Of a stretch of 64,000 nt of DNA, positions 8,333-16,368 are shown one piece after another. The position numbers were made by a program, and so were the translations under genes. Where the stretch lies: contig NZ_CP049868.1 in the NCBI RefSeq assembly GCF_011303555.1, positions 6,138,001 through 6,202,000 of the forward strand. The letters run 5' to 3'. Numbering within the stretch: the first letter of the stretch is position 1; each line of letters opens with the position of its first letter. The notes beneath the pieces were generated by a model. The model was not told the origin of the DNA, ran no database searches, and saw only the letters and a list, made by a program, of their open reading frames with translations. The stretch is from Pedobacter sp. HDW13 (GTDB lineage: Bacteria; Bacteroidota; Bacteroidia; Sphingobacteriales; Sphingobacteriaceae).

Positions 8333-9985
8333 TTAAAAGAAGAGTATATTAAAAAACAAGGTAATGGCAAGCACAATCATGCCCAGATATAGCGGATTAG
8401 TATACCAGGTTTTGCTTTTTAAATCTTGTTTAGGTGTTAAACTATACACCAGGCCAACCAGTTCTTTTTCATCTTTTGCTTTGGTAAATAAGCTGATGGC
8501 AATGGTAAACAACATACACACAATAAAGGAGATTGATGCAATGGTAAAGGCTTGCCCGGTTGCGGAATAAAAATCGAACGCATGAAACAGCCAGCCTCCT
8601 TTGCCCTCGGCAACTGATAAACCATGGGTTACAGCCGCAGCAACTGTACCTAATAGCAAGCCCCAGAATGCGCCATGGCCAGTGCTACGTTTCCAGAACA
8701 TGCCTAAAAAGAAAGTGGCAAATAACGGCGCATTAACGAAACTGAATACGAGCTGCAACAAATCCATAATACTATTAAAGCCCCGGGCTACGTAAGCTGT
8801 GGCAATAGAAATCAGGATGCCGGCAATAGTAGTAGCCTTGCCTACCATTAAATAGTGCCGGTCTGAAGCATTCTTTTTGATGTGTGTTTGGTAGATATCG
8901 TAAGTAAATACGGTATTAAAAGCGGTAACGTTACCAGCCATGCCACTCATAAAAGAAGCAATTAAAGCAGTAATGCCCAGGCCAAGTAAACCTGTGGGAT
9001 AAAGCTTTTGTAAGAGTAAAGGCAGTACCATATTGTAATCTTTATCGCCGTTTACATTTACCGGCAACTCAAAACCGCTGTACTGACCTTGCAGGGCCAG
9101 CAAAATAATACCGGGAAGAATTACAATGGCAGGCATTAATATTTTAGGGAAGGCAGCCAAAACAGGTGTACGCTGCGCTTCGTTCAGGTTTCGGGTGGCC
9201 ATGGCGCGCTGTACTACTAAAAAATCGGTACACCAGTAGCCAAAAGCCAAAACAAAGCCTAAACCAAAAACCATACTAAAGGCATCTACCCCCATCGGGT
9301 TGTTGGCCGTGCTATCCAGACCTTTCCAAACATGGAGCTTAGCCGCATCTACATGCTGCAGAATACCGTCAATCCCTCCAGCTTTATCTAAACCGATGTA
9401 AACCAATGGCGCTATGCCAATAATGATGAGGAAGAATTGCAGCACTTCATTGTAAATTGCACCTGTTAAACCTCCTGAAAAAGTATAAATTAATACCACA
9501 CCCGCAGCCAGCCAGATAGACAGGTCGAAATCCCAACCTAAAATCACTTTCATTAACATGGCCAGGGCATACAATGAAACGCCTGATGAGAAAACCGTCA
9601 TAGCGGCAAAAGTGAGGGCGTTAAAGGTCCTTGTTTTTTCGTCGAAACGTAGTTTTAAATACTCTGGAACACTCCGGGCTTTACTGCCATAGTAAAAAGG
9701 CATCATGTATACGCCTAAAAAGATCATGGCCAAAGCAGCGCCCAGCCAGTAAAAGTGCATTGTGTACAAACCATATTTGGCACCATTTGCTGCCATACCC
9801 AAAACCTCCTGAGCACCTAAATTAGCAGAGATAAAGGCCAGGCAGGTAATCCACAACGGGATATTGTGCGAGCTGAGCAAAAAATCATTACCCGTTTTTA
9901 TTTTCTTTTTAAGCACTAAACCGATACCCATTACCAGTATAAAATAAATGGCAATAATCAGGTAATCGAAAAATTCCAGTTTCAT
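8333..9985 (-). CDS. Sodium/solute symporter (SSS family)
   Basis: A 550-residue inner-membrane protein with about 13-14 hydrophobic segments, matching the sodium:solute symporter family that takes up sugars or sugar acids with Na+. I start it at 9985 (MKLEFFDYLIIAIYFILVMG), which places the first helix at the N-terminus. The frame is open to 10201, but that extension is arginine-rich, non-hydrophobic and overlaps the SMP-30 gene. Family-like features include LSSHNIPLWITCLAF, the QEVLGMAANGAKYG region and GGLTGAIYNEVLQF. It is last in the minus-strand sugar-acid operon, 53 bases after SMP-30, and probably imports the operon's substrate. Substrate identity is inference only. Confidence 0.92.
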   Translation of the reverse strand: MKLEFFDYLIIAIYFILVMGIGLVLKKKIKTGNDFLLSSHNIPLWITCLAFISANLGAQEVLGMAANGAKYGLYTMHFYWLGAALAMIFLGVYMMPFYYGSKARSVPEYLKLRFDEKTRTFNALTFAAMTVFSSGVSLYALAMLMKVILGWDFDLSIWLAAGVVLIYTFSGGLTGAIYNEVLQFFLIIIGIAPLVYIGLDKAGGIDGILQHVDAAKLHVWKGLDSTANNPMGVDAFSMVFGLGFVLAFGYWCTDFLVVQRAMATRNLNEAQRTPVLAAFPKILMPAIVILPGIILLALQGQYSGFELPVNVNGDKDYNMVLPLLLQKLYPTGLLGLGITALIASFMSGMAGNVTAFNTVFTYDIYQTHIKKNASDRHYLMVGKATTIAGILISIATAYVARGFNSIMDLLQLVFSFVNAPLFATFFLGMFWKRSTGHGAFWGLLLGTVAAAVTHGLSVAEGKGGWLFHAFDFYSATGQAFTIASISFIVCMLFTIAISLFTKAKDEKELVGLVYSLTPKQDLKSKTWYTNPLYLGMIVLAITLFFNILFF

Positions 9986-10038
9986 ATCAAACAGTATTAT
10001 TTGGTTAGTATTATTTGTTGTTTGGCCAAAGCCAATTG

Positions 10039-10920
10039 CTATAGATGTGACTTGTAGGGTGCGGCGGGAAGTCCTGTTACGTTTAATTTCACCAAAAACA
10101 AGGAGCCACTGTGTGGGTATTGCTTTAATTCTTCTCCATTTAACCCCTCTTTTGCCGTAGTAATCAACATCTGGTTCATCAGTTCGCCGCCAAAAGCACA
10201 ACTGGTAACATGGGGCGCATTAATTTCGATCTTTCCTATGCAAGTGCCATTATGTGGGTTATACCTGTTTACACAACTGCCACCCCACATGGCCACCCAA
10301 AGCATCCCCTCATTATCAATGCACATCCCATCGGCCAGTATATTGGGGCCGGGTATTTCTACCACAACCCTTTCGTTGCTGATGCTACCCGTAGTTAAAT
10401 CGTAATCGAAAGCTTTAATGTGATACAAAAAGCTGTCTATGTAATATAAAGTGCGGTTATCTGGTGACCAGCAAATACCGTTAGACACGCTAGTGTTTTT
10501 TATTTTTTTGACCAGTTTACCATTGTAACGGTAAAGATTTCCGGCATGCTGCCTGGCATTAACATGCATGGTACCAACCCATAGCCTGCCAAGCGCATCG
10601 CAGGCACCATCGTTACTCCTGTTTTCTTCATCCTCTTTAAACTTAATCAGACTTTGTGTTTTGCCGGTTTCAAAATCCAATAGGGCAAGCTCGCCTTGTA
10701 AGGCCACTAAAAGTTTACTATCGGTAGCCGGAGCCAGCATGCCGGGCATTTTTACTGTTTTATGGGTTATCAATTTCCCATTTAAAGGGTTGCAGGTACC
10801 AATTAATTTACCTTTGATATCGATAAACAAAAACTTTTGCCATTCTGCATGCCAACGGGCACCTTCGCCTAAAGTTAAATCGGCCTTGTAAATTAAATCC
10901 GGCTTCCAAATCTCCATCAT
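10039..10920 (-). CDS. SMP-30/gluconolactonase-family lactonase
   Basis: A 293-residue cytoplasmic six-bladed beta-propeller protein. Family features are the N-terminal LGEGARWHAEWQKFLFIDI segment with the metal-binding Glu, the RSNDGACDALGRLWVGTM block and VSNGICWSPDNRTLYYID with the conserved N and D, then PGPNILADGMCIDNEGMLWVA. These proteins hydrolyse sugar lactones to the acids. Next to an SDR dehydrogenase and an enolase-superfamily dehydratase, it fits the second step of an oxidative sugar pathway. The start is one of two adjacent ATGs. It follows the SDR gene after 61 bases. Confidence 0.92.
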   Translation of the reverse strand: MMEIWKPDLIYKADLTLGEGARWHAEWQKFLFIDIKGKLIGTCNPLNGKLITHKTVKMPGMLAPATDSKLLVALQGELALLDFETGKTQSLIKFKEDEENRSNDGACDALGRLWVGTMHVNARQHAGNLYRYNGKLVKKIKNTSVSNGICWSPDNRTLYYIDSFLYHIKAFDYDLTTGSISNERVVVEIPGPNILADGMCIDNEGMLWVAMWGGSCVNRYNPHNGTCIGKIEINAPHVTSCAFGGELMNQMLITTAKEGLNGEELKQYPHSGSLFLVKLNVTGLPAAPYKSHL

Positions 10921-10981
10921 ACATTTTATATCTTACATTTCCCCTCTTCCATTTTCCATCTCACCTCTTACATCTTCCACC

Positions 10982-11770
10982 CTAACTATCCTGCATTAGC
11001 GCACTTCTGCCTCCATCAACCAAATAAGTAACCCCCGAGGCAAAAGCAGCATATTCGCTAGCCAAAAACACACACCAACCACCTATTTCTTCTACGGTGC
11101 CGATCTTTTTTACAGGGTGAAGGTTTACGGTGCGCTGTCTTTCCTCTTCCGGATTTTCGAAACCATTAAACCATTGCTGGTTACCCGGTGTATCGATAAA
11201 ACCTGGCGCAATGCCAACGGTTCTGATTCCCGGCCCCCATTCTATAGCCAGGCTCCTAACCAAACCCGTTAGGGCAGTTTTAGCCACACTATAAGGTGCA
11301 CAGCCCGGTATACTGGCGTAGGCATGGTTGGAGGCCATGATAATAATTACCCCAATATTTTCTGCCAGCAGGGGTTTACAGCTTTTGGCGAGGCGCCAAT
11401 GTGCGGTTAGGTTTAAATCGAGGTTAAACTGCCAGTCTTTTTCGCTGCTGTTTGCTAAATCGGTAAATACATTTTGCCCTGCGTTGGATACTAAAATATC
11501 AAGACGGCCATAGTCGCTGGTAATATCGGCGACCAGATTTTCAATCTCTTCAGCTACTGCCATATCCGCTTTAAAATAATCAGTATGGGCATCGTAAGAT
11601 TCCATTTCGGCTAAAAACCGCTGGGCTACATCACTCGTTTCGCTTTGCTCGGCACAACCAATTACTGTGCAGCCGGCTTTGGCCATCATTTTGGCAATTC
11701 CCAAACCAATACCTGAGGTAACACCGGTTACCAAAGCTATTTTTCCTTTTAAATCTATCGTTAGTGCCAT
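10982..11770 (-). CDS. SDR-family NAD(P)-dependent oxidoreductase
   Basis: A 262-residue classical short-chain dehydrogenase. The nucleotide-binding TGVTSGIG motif is at about residues 15-22, NAG occurs in LVSNAGQN, and the catalytic Ser-Tyr-Lys set appears as the Ser of IIMASNH and YSVAK. The C-terminal part (SGVTYLVDGG) is standard for the family. In this operon the likely role is oxidation of an aldose to its lactone, or of a hydroxyl in the resulting sugar acid; the sequence does not decide between these. It starts 8 bases after the dehydratase gene and is almost certainly cotranscribed with it. Confidence 0.93.
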   Translation of the reverse strand: MALTIDLKGKIALVTGVTSGIGLGIAKMMAKAGCTVIGCAEQSETSDVAQRFLAEMESYDAHTDYFKADMAVAEEIENLVADITSDYGRLDILVSNAGQNVFTDLANSSEKDWQFNLDLNLTAHWRLAKSCKPLLAENIGVIIIMASNHAYASIPGCAPYSVAKTALTGLVRSLAIEWGPGIRTVGIAPGFIDTPGNQQWFNGFENPEEERQRTVNLHPVKKIGTVEEIGGWCVFLASEYAAFASGVTYLVDGGRSALMQDS

Positions 11771-11778
11771 AATATTTA

Positions 11779-12945
11779 TTAAACATAGAAACCTGCCCTG
11801 GGTGTTAAAATCCCCGGGTGTTTTTCCATTTCTTCTTCAATTAAATCTACTCCTAAACCTGGTCTGTCGCTCAGTTTTAAATGGCCGTTCTGCACCATAT
11901 CTGCGATGGGATGTGTAATGATTTCATCGCGCCACGGCACATCGTTAAACATAAATTCCTGTCTGAAAAAATTAGGTACCGAAGCGCAAACCTGCGCCGA
12001 AGCCAGTGTAGAGAGTGGTCCGTTAGGGTTATGCGGTGCCAGCAATACATTATAAGCTTCCATCATGGTTGCCATACGTTTCATCTCTGATGGGCCTCCG
12101 CAGCGGGTAATATCGGGCATCATTACATCGCAAATGTGTTTTTCCAGGACATCGCGTATACCGTGACGGGTATAATGGCGCTCGCCCACGCAGATAGATA
12201 CGTTTGCCGGAATCCTATCGCGCATGGCTTTTAAGGTATTGGCATTTTCGGGCCCTGCAGGTTCCTCGTACCAGGTAATATTGAGTTCAGAGAGCCTTTG
12301 CGCCATGGTAACGGCTACACGATAATTGAGCATAGCATGGGTTTCGATCATGATATCGAAATCAGGGCCAACCGCATCGCGTACGGCCTTACTTACATTA
12401 AATGCCAGATCTTGCTGAGCTACTGTGAGCTGCAGGTTCGACGATAAGTCTTCGCCATATAAATAATTGGTATGTGCAAAGGGATCGAATTTTAAGCCGG
12501 TAAAACCTGCTGCTTTAACTTTTTGTGCCTGCTCTGCGTAATCTGCTGCATTATGGCCGCCACCTGTAAACCAGTAATTGGCATACAGTAAAATATCTTT
12601 TCTAAAAGCACCACCTAGCAATTCGTAACACGGTACGCCCAGTACTTTTGCCTTTAAATCTAGTAATGCCATATCTATACCACTAATGGCACACATACTG
12701 GCACCAAATGGCCCCATCCAGTTTAAATCGCGGTATAGCTTTGTCCAGATAAAATCGGTTTTCATCGGGTCCAGGCCAATAATACGCTCACCAACATGTT
12801 TGGTAGCTTCGAAAACAATGGGGCTGCCCGGCCAGTTGGTGGCTTCGCCCACACCGGTGTGGCCGGTATCGGTATATATTTTTAATAATGTCCAGTTGTA
12901 CTTAACTCCTTCAACCAGCCATACTTTTACATCAGTTATTTTCAT
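11779..12945 (-). CDS. Mandelate racemase/enolase-superfamily sugar-acid dehydratase
   Basis: A 388-residue enzyme with the N-terminal capping domain (about 1-120) and a TIM barrel. Visible active-site elements are GLKFDPF on an early strand, the metal-ligand strands MIETHAM, WYEEP and CVGERHYTR, then DITRCGG and the late APHNPNGP. This resembles galactonate and other sugar-acid dehydratases (D-galactonate dehydratase-like) that convert an aldonic acid to a 2-keto-3-deoxy acid. The specific substrate cannot be read from sequence because several subgroups share these motifs. A 358-base gap containing a family A repeat separates it from the upstream GH2 gene. Confidence 0.9.
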   Translation of the reverse strand: MKITDVKVWLVEGVKYNWTLLKIYTDTGHTGVGEATNWPGSPIVFEATKHVGERIIGLDPMKTDFIWTKLYRDLNWMGPFGASMCAISGIDMALLDLKAKVLGVPCYELLGGAFRKDILLYANYWFTGGGHNAADYAEQAQKVKAAGFTGLKFDPFAHTNYLYGEDLSSNLQLTVAQQDLAFNVSKAVRDAVGPDFDIMIETHAMLNYRVAVTMAQRLSELNITWYEEPAGPENANTLKAMRDRIPANVSICVGERHYTRHGIRDVLEKHICDVMMPDITRCGGPSEMKRMATMMEAYNVLLAPHNPNGPLSTLASAQVCASVPNFFRQEFMFNDVPWRDEIITHPIADMVQNGHLKLSDRPGLGVDLIEEEMEKHPGILTPRAGFYV

Positions 12946-13009
12946 TTTTGTGTTTTTATTTTAATCCCTGTTGTGGGATGGTATTATTTGTTCTTTCTAA
13001 AAGGTTGTG

Positions 13010-13212
13010 TCAATATTAGTAACAGCCTCTCCGAGGTCGTCATTTCGAGCAGAGTGCAACGTAGTCGAGAACCACGTTAGTGCTCAGCAAAGCTAAACCT
13101 GCCTCTATAGATTTCTCCCCGCCTGTACGGGCAGGCGTTCCGCTGCCGGTGAAAAACCGGCTGGCTTCAGTCGAAATGACGATTCTTCTATTGGGTCTGT
13201 CAATGGTAGCCT
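13010..13212 (+). repeat. Dispersed repeat family A, copy 2
   Basis: It matches 71-260 over GTGCAACGTAG, TATAGATTTCTCC, CCGGTGAAAAACCGG and TCGAAATGACGATTCTTCT. An extra internal palindrome (CGCCTGTACGGGCAGGCG) is inserted. Further repeat-like sequence with TCCTTCGACAGGCTCAGGATGACAA continues to about 13270. The element fills most of the 12946-13303 gap inside the sugar-acid operon; no gene is seen there. Confidence 0.75.
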
Positions 13213-13303
13213 GTCGAAACGCCTTGTACTGTGTTAAGAAAAGTCCTTCGACAGGCTCAGGATGACAATTCTACGTTTACCACACAACTCAAACATGAAC
13301 AAC

Positions 13304-16231
13304 CTATTGCAATCTAAATTTAACACTTCCTTTTAGTGTTTTTCCTTTAATACTGATGCGACTATCGGTAAAGGGGCTGCCATAAAACGGCTCTGAACCA
13401 TTATTCGAGTAATCAGCTATCAATAATTGTATTTTTTCGTCCTGCAGCCAGCTGCGCGATGCTTGCTTGCCATCGGATTGGATAAGCAGACTGTTAAGGC
13501 CATTGTTCAATTGAGCCCGAAGAATTTGCTGTTTAGTCGATCTGAAGTCGTTCGATCCCATTTCGTTGGCATCGTCTTTCCAAAGTATGGCACCTGGTCT
13601 CCCAAATTCTTCTACAGCGGGCAACCATCTGGCATTTAATTTAGCTGTTCCCTTATCGCGGGCAATATCTTCTGGTGCGTAAATGCTGAACTCGCCTTTA
13701 CGTTTCCAGTTCAATTCATCGAAAGTTTTAGGCAGCTGAAAAATCATTCCATATTGATAAGGTTTTTCGAGGCTTGTTTTTACTTCGTAATCTACGCGGG
13801 TATTGCCATCGCCAGAAAAGGTATAGGTTAAATTGCCTTCACCATTGGTATAGGTAGCTTTTATTCTGAAGATAATGGCTTCGGCAGTTTGATCGACCTT
13901 AATTGTATTGGCAAAAATGGTGTACAGGGGATAGTTTTTAACCGGATAAATATTATTCTGATAGGTTTCGCCTGCTACATTGGGTTTGCCCCCATCTTCG
14001 CTGTTCATGCTTACCAGGCCAAATACAGGTCCCTGGCTTAAAACTTTTTGACCTTTAACCGTTGCTCCTGATATGATACCGTTAATTTTGTTGATGGTAT
14101 AATTTACATCGCCCTGAGTGATAAAATAGGCCATTTCATTTTCAGTAAACGATAAAGCAACCTTCCTGCTTTGCTCCTTTTCTTCAACTGGTTTTAAAAC
14201 AATCAGTTCTTCATTTATAATGTTACCTGATGGATCTTTAAATGAAATATAAACTTCTTTTGTATCGGCTTTTACAGGCACCTGCAATGTGCCTTCGCCA
14301 TGTGGTTTAATGGCCGAGCTTAACCGAATCGGCTCACCATCAACCTTTGCATTAATTTCTACATCGCTCAGTGAGATAAAATCGTGACGGTTTTCTATCT
14401 GCAATACCAATTTACCATTTTTAACCACCGGTTGAAAAACGTTTTTAACTACAACAGTTGCATAAGCCTTTTTCATGCCCCAGTATTCGGGTTTCAATCT
14501 ACGCCAGGCATCAATTGGCCCCCAGGGTCCATAGCCTACAATATTGCCATCGGGCAGGTGAAAAGTATCATCGATACCGCTCCATATGGCACCACCTAAA
14601 TTTCCCTTGTGCACATACATGCTATCGTACATTTTAACCAACGACGGACCGAAACTAGCCCTTACACCCGGGTCGGTTAGCAACTCGCGGCGGTTATAGG
14701 TACTTAAATGGGCATATTCGCCAAATAAAGTTGGCCTTTTCATGGTATCGGTAGCTTTCGGCCCGTTAATGCCCGGGTAGTGGTAATTGGCAATATCAAC
14801 CTTGTTACCTCCATTGTTAAAACCTCCCCAGCATTGATCGTGGAATGAAATGGGGCGCGTAGGATCTAATTTTTTGGCCTCGCGGTAAACTTTATCCCAT
14901 AAAGGGCTCCAGTAACTTTCGTTACCCAGGCTCCATATAATTACGGAAGGGTGGTTTTTAGCTGCCTGCATTTTTTCGATGTTAGCGGCCAGCATGTAGG
15001 GGTAGAATTTTTCGTCTTTATAATTCCACAATTTCCAGATGGGCGAAGCCCCGTGCTGAATCCAGGTTAAAGAGCTTTCGTTCTCTACAAATAAACCTAT
15101 ACTATCGGCTATGGCTAAAAACCTTTCGCTAGGCGGGTAATGCGAGGTGCGGATGTAATTGCAATTGGCCTTTTTAAATAATTCGGCATCTTTTAATTCC
15201 AGCTCATCGCTTATGGCGCGGCCGGTTAGCGGATGTACCGAATGACGGTTTACCCCCCTTAATTTTACAGGCTGTCCGTTTACCATTAACTGGTTTCCGT
15301 TTACCCTAACTTCTCTGAAGCCTACTTTTTGCCGGTTGGTTTGAACAGGCTTTCCGTCTATCAACAATACTGTTTGCAAATTGTAAAGGTATGGCCGGTC
15401 GGTATTCCACTTTAACGGATCTTTAACAGTAAAACTGCTTTCTGGTAATTTTTGTGCTGTTGCAGCACCAACCTGTTGTGCTGCTGTTGTTTTAAAGAGC
15501 ACAACTTTGCCGTTTTGATCGGTTAAAGTGTAGGCCAGGTGTATCGAACTATTTCGCTGGCTTTTGTTATCGATAGTGGTATTTAGTATTAAAGTAGCAT
15601 CTGTGAATTTTTCGTTTAAAGTGGTAACTACGGTGAGGTCAGAAATATTTATTTCTGGCAGGGCAAACAAAGTTACATTACGCAAAATACCACCAACAGT
15701 ATGTACGGCATATTGCGAAGTACAGGCTAAAATATCGCTGATGGTATTGGCCTGCACCTCGACCTGCAGTAAATTTTCGCCATTTTTAAGGGCATCAGTA
15801 ATATCTATTTCGAATGGAACAAAACTACCTTCGTGTTCGGCTAATTGTTTTCCATTTACTTTAACTATAGCATGCGAACTTACGCCGTCAAAACGTAATT
15901 TAATGCGGTTACCTTGCAAGTTTTTGGGTACTGAAAAAGTTTTGGTATAGGTTGCTGTTTCTCCGGTATTTACGGTGTAGCCTTGCATTACCCACTCTCC
16001 CGGCACTTTTATGGCCGAAGTTTTCGCCCTCTGGCCTGGAGCAAAAAGCCACTCTCCATTTAATGAAATAGCTGGTTTGCTATTGCCTTGTGTAACTGAA
16101 GGTATGGGCGATAAAGTACTGGCTATGCCACTGTTTTGTGCCAGAAGTGGTAAAACTGCACTATATATCAAAGCAAGCGTAAGTAACATTTTACGCCTTG
16201 TTTTATAGTTGTTAATTTTATTTAGGGTCAT
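13304..16231 (-). CDS. Secreted glycoside hydrolase family 2 enzyme (beta-galactosidase-like), paralog 1
   Basis: A 975-residue GH2 enzyme. The N-terminus (MTLNKINNYKTRR, then a hydrophobic stretch ending LPLLAQ) is a signal peptide; translation could also begin at the internal Met 15. The order is sugar-binding jelly roll, Ig-like domain (about 200-300), TIM barrel (about 310-600) and a C-terminal beta-sandwich region. The acid/base is Glu438 in WSLGNESYW and the nucleophile Glu505 in LFGEYAH, both intact. Retaining GH2 enzymes cleave beta-galactosides, glucuronides, mannosides or related bonds; substrate is not assignable. It follows a paralog after a 137-base gap that holds repeat DNA. Confidence 0.93.
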   Translation of the reverse strand: MTLNKINNYKTRRKMLLTLALIYSAVLPLLAQNSGIASTLSPIPSVTQGNSKPAISLNGEWLFAPGQRAKTSAIKVPGEWVMQGYTVNTGETATYTKTFSVPKNLQGNRIKLRFDGVSSHAIVKVNGKQLAEHEGSFVPFEIDITDALKNGENLLQVEVQANTISDILACTSQYAVHTVGGILRNVTLFALPEINISDLTVVTTLNEKFTDATLILNTTIDNKSQRNSSIHLAYTLTDQNGKVVLFKTTAAQQVGAATAQKLPESSFTVKDPLKWNTDRPYLYNLQTVLLIDGKPVQTNRQKVGFREVRVNGNQLMVNGQPVKLRGVNRHSVHPLTGRAISDELELKDAELFKKANCNYIRTSHYPPSERFLAIADSIGLFVENESSLTWIQHGASPIWKLWNYKDEKFYPYMLAANIEKMQAAKNHPSVIIWSLGNESYWSPLWDKVYREAKKLDPTRPISFHDQCWGGFNNGGNKVDIANYHYPGINGPKATDTMKRPTLFGEYAHLSTYNRRELLTDPGVRASFGPSLVKMYDSMYVHKGNLGGAIWSGIDDTFHLPDGNIVGYGPWGPIDAWRRLKPEYWGMKKAYATVVVKNVFQPVVKNGKLVLQIENRHDFISLSDVEINAKVDGEPIRLSSAIKPHGEGTLQVPVKADTKEVYISFKDPSGNIINEELIVLKPVEEKEQSRKVALSFTENEMAYFITQGDVNYTINKINGIISGATVKGQKVLSQGPVFGLVSMNSEDGGKPNVAGETYQNNIYPVKNYPLYTIFANTIKVDQTAEAIIFRIKATYTNGEGNLTYTFSGDGNTRVDYEVKTSLEKPYQYGMIFQLPKTFDELNWKRKGEFSIYAPEDIARDKGTAKLNARWLPAVEEFGRPGAILWKDDANEMGSNDFRSTKQQILRAQLNNGLNSLLIQSDGKQASRSWLQDEKIQLLIADYSNNGSEPFYGSPFTDSRISIKGKTLKGSVKFRLQ

Positions 16232-16260
16232 GATTGTTTAATTCTATTATTTAGTCGTCT

Positions 16261-16360
16261 TTTCGACTGGAGCGTAGCGGAATGGAGAAATCTTAGCAAT
16301 TATTCATAAACAAAGATTTCTCCCCACCTGCACAGGCAGGCACTCTGGTCGAAATGACGG
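16261..16360. repeat. Partial family A-type palindromic repeat
   Basis: Starts TTTCGACTGGAG and ends CTCTGGTCGAAATGACGG, so its ends are imperfect inverted repeats. The inner AGATTTCTCC and CACAGGCAGG blocks recall family A. It sits in the 137-base spacer between the two GH2 genes of the same operon. Confidence 0.6.
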
Positions 16361-16368
16361 TAAACTTC

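Noticed and set aside
9986..10201. Longer N-terminus for the SSS symporter (open frame to 10201)
   Set aside because: The extension is arginine-rich and polar, unlike the family, and overlaps the SMP-30 coding sequence by about 160 bases; the ATG at 9985 gives the normal first membrane helix.
13080..13265. Small plus-strand frame of 61 codons
   Set aside because: It lies inside the dispersed repeat and its continuation; its translation follows the repeat sequence and has no protein-like features.
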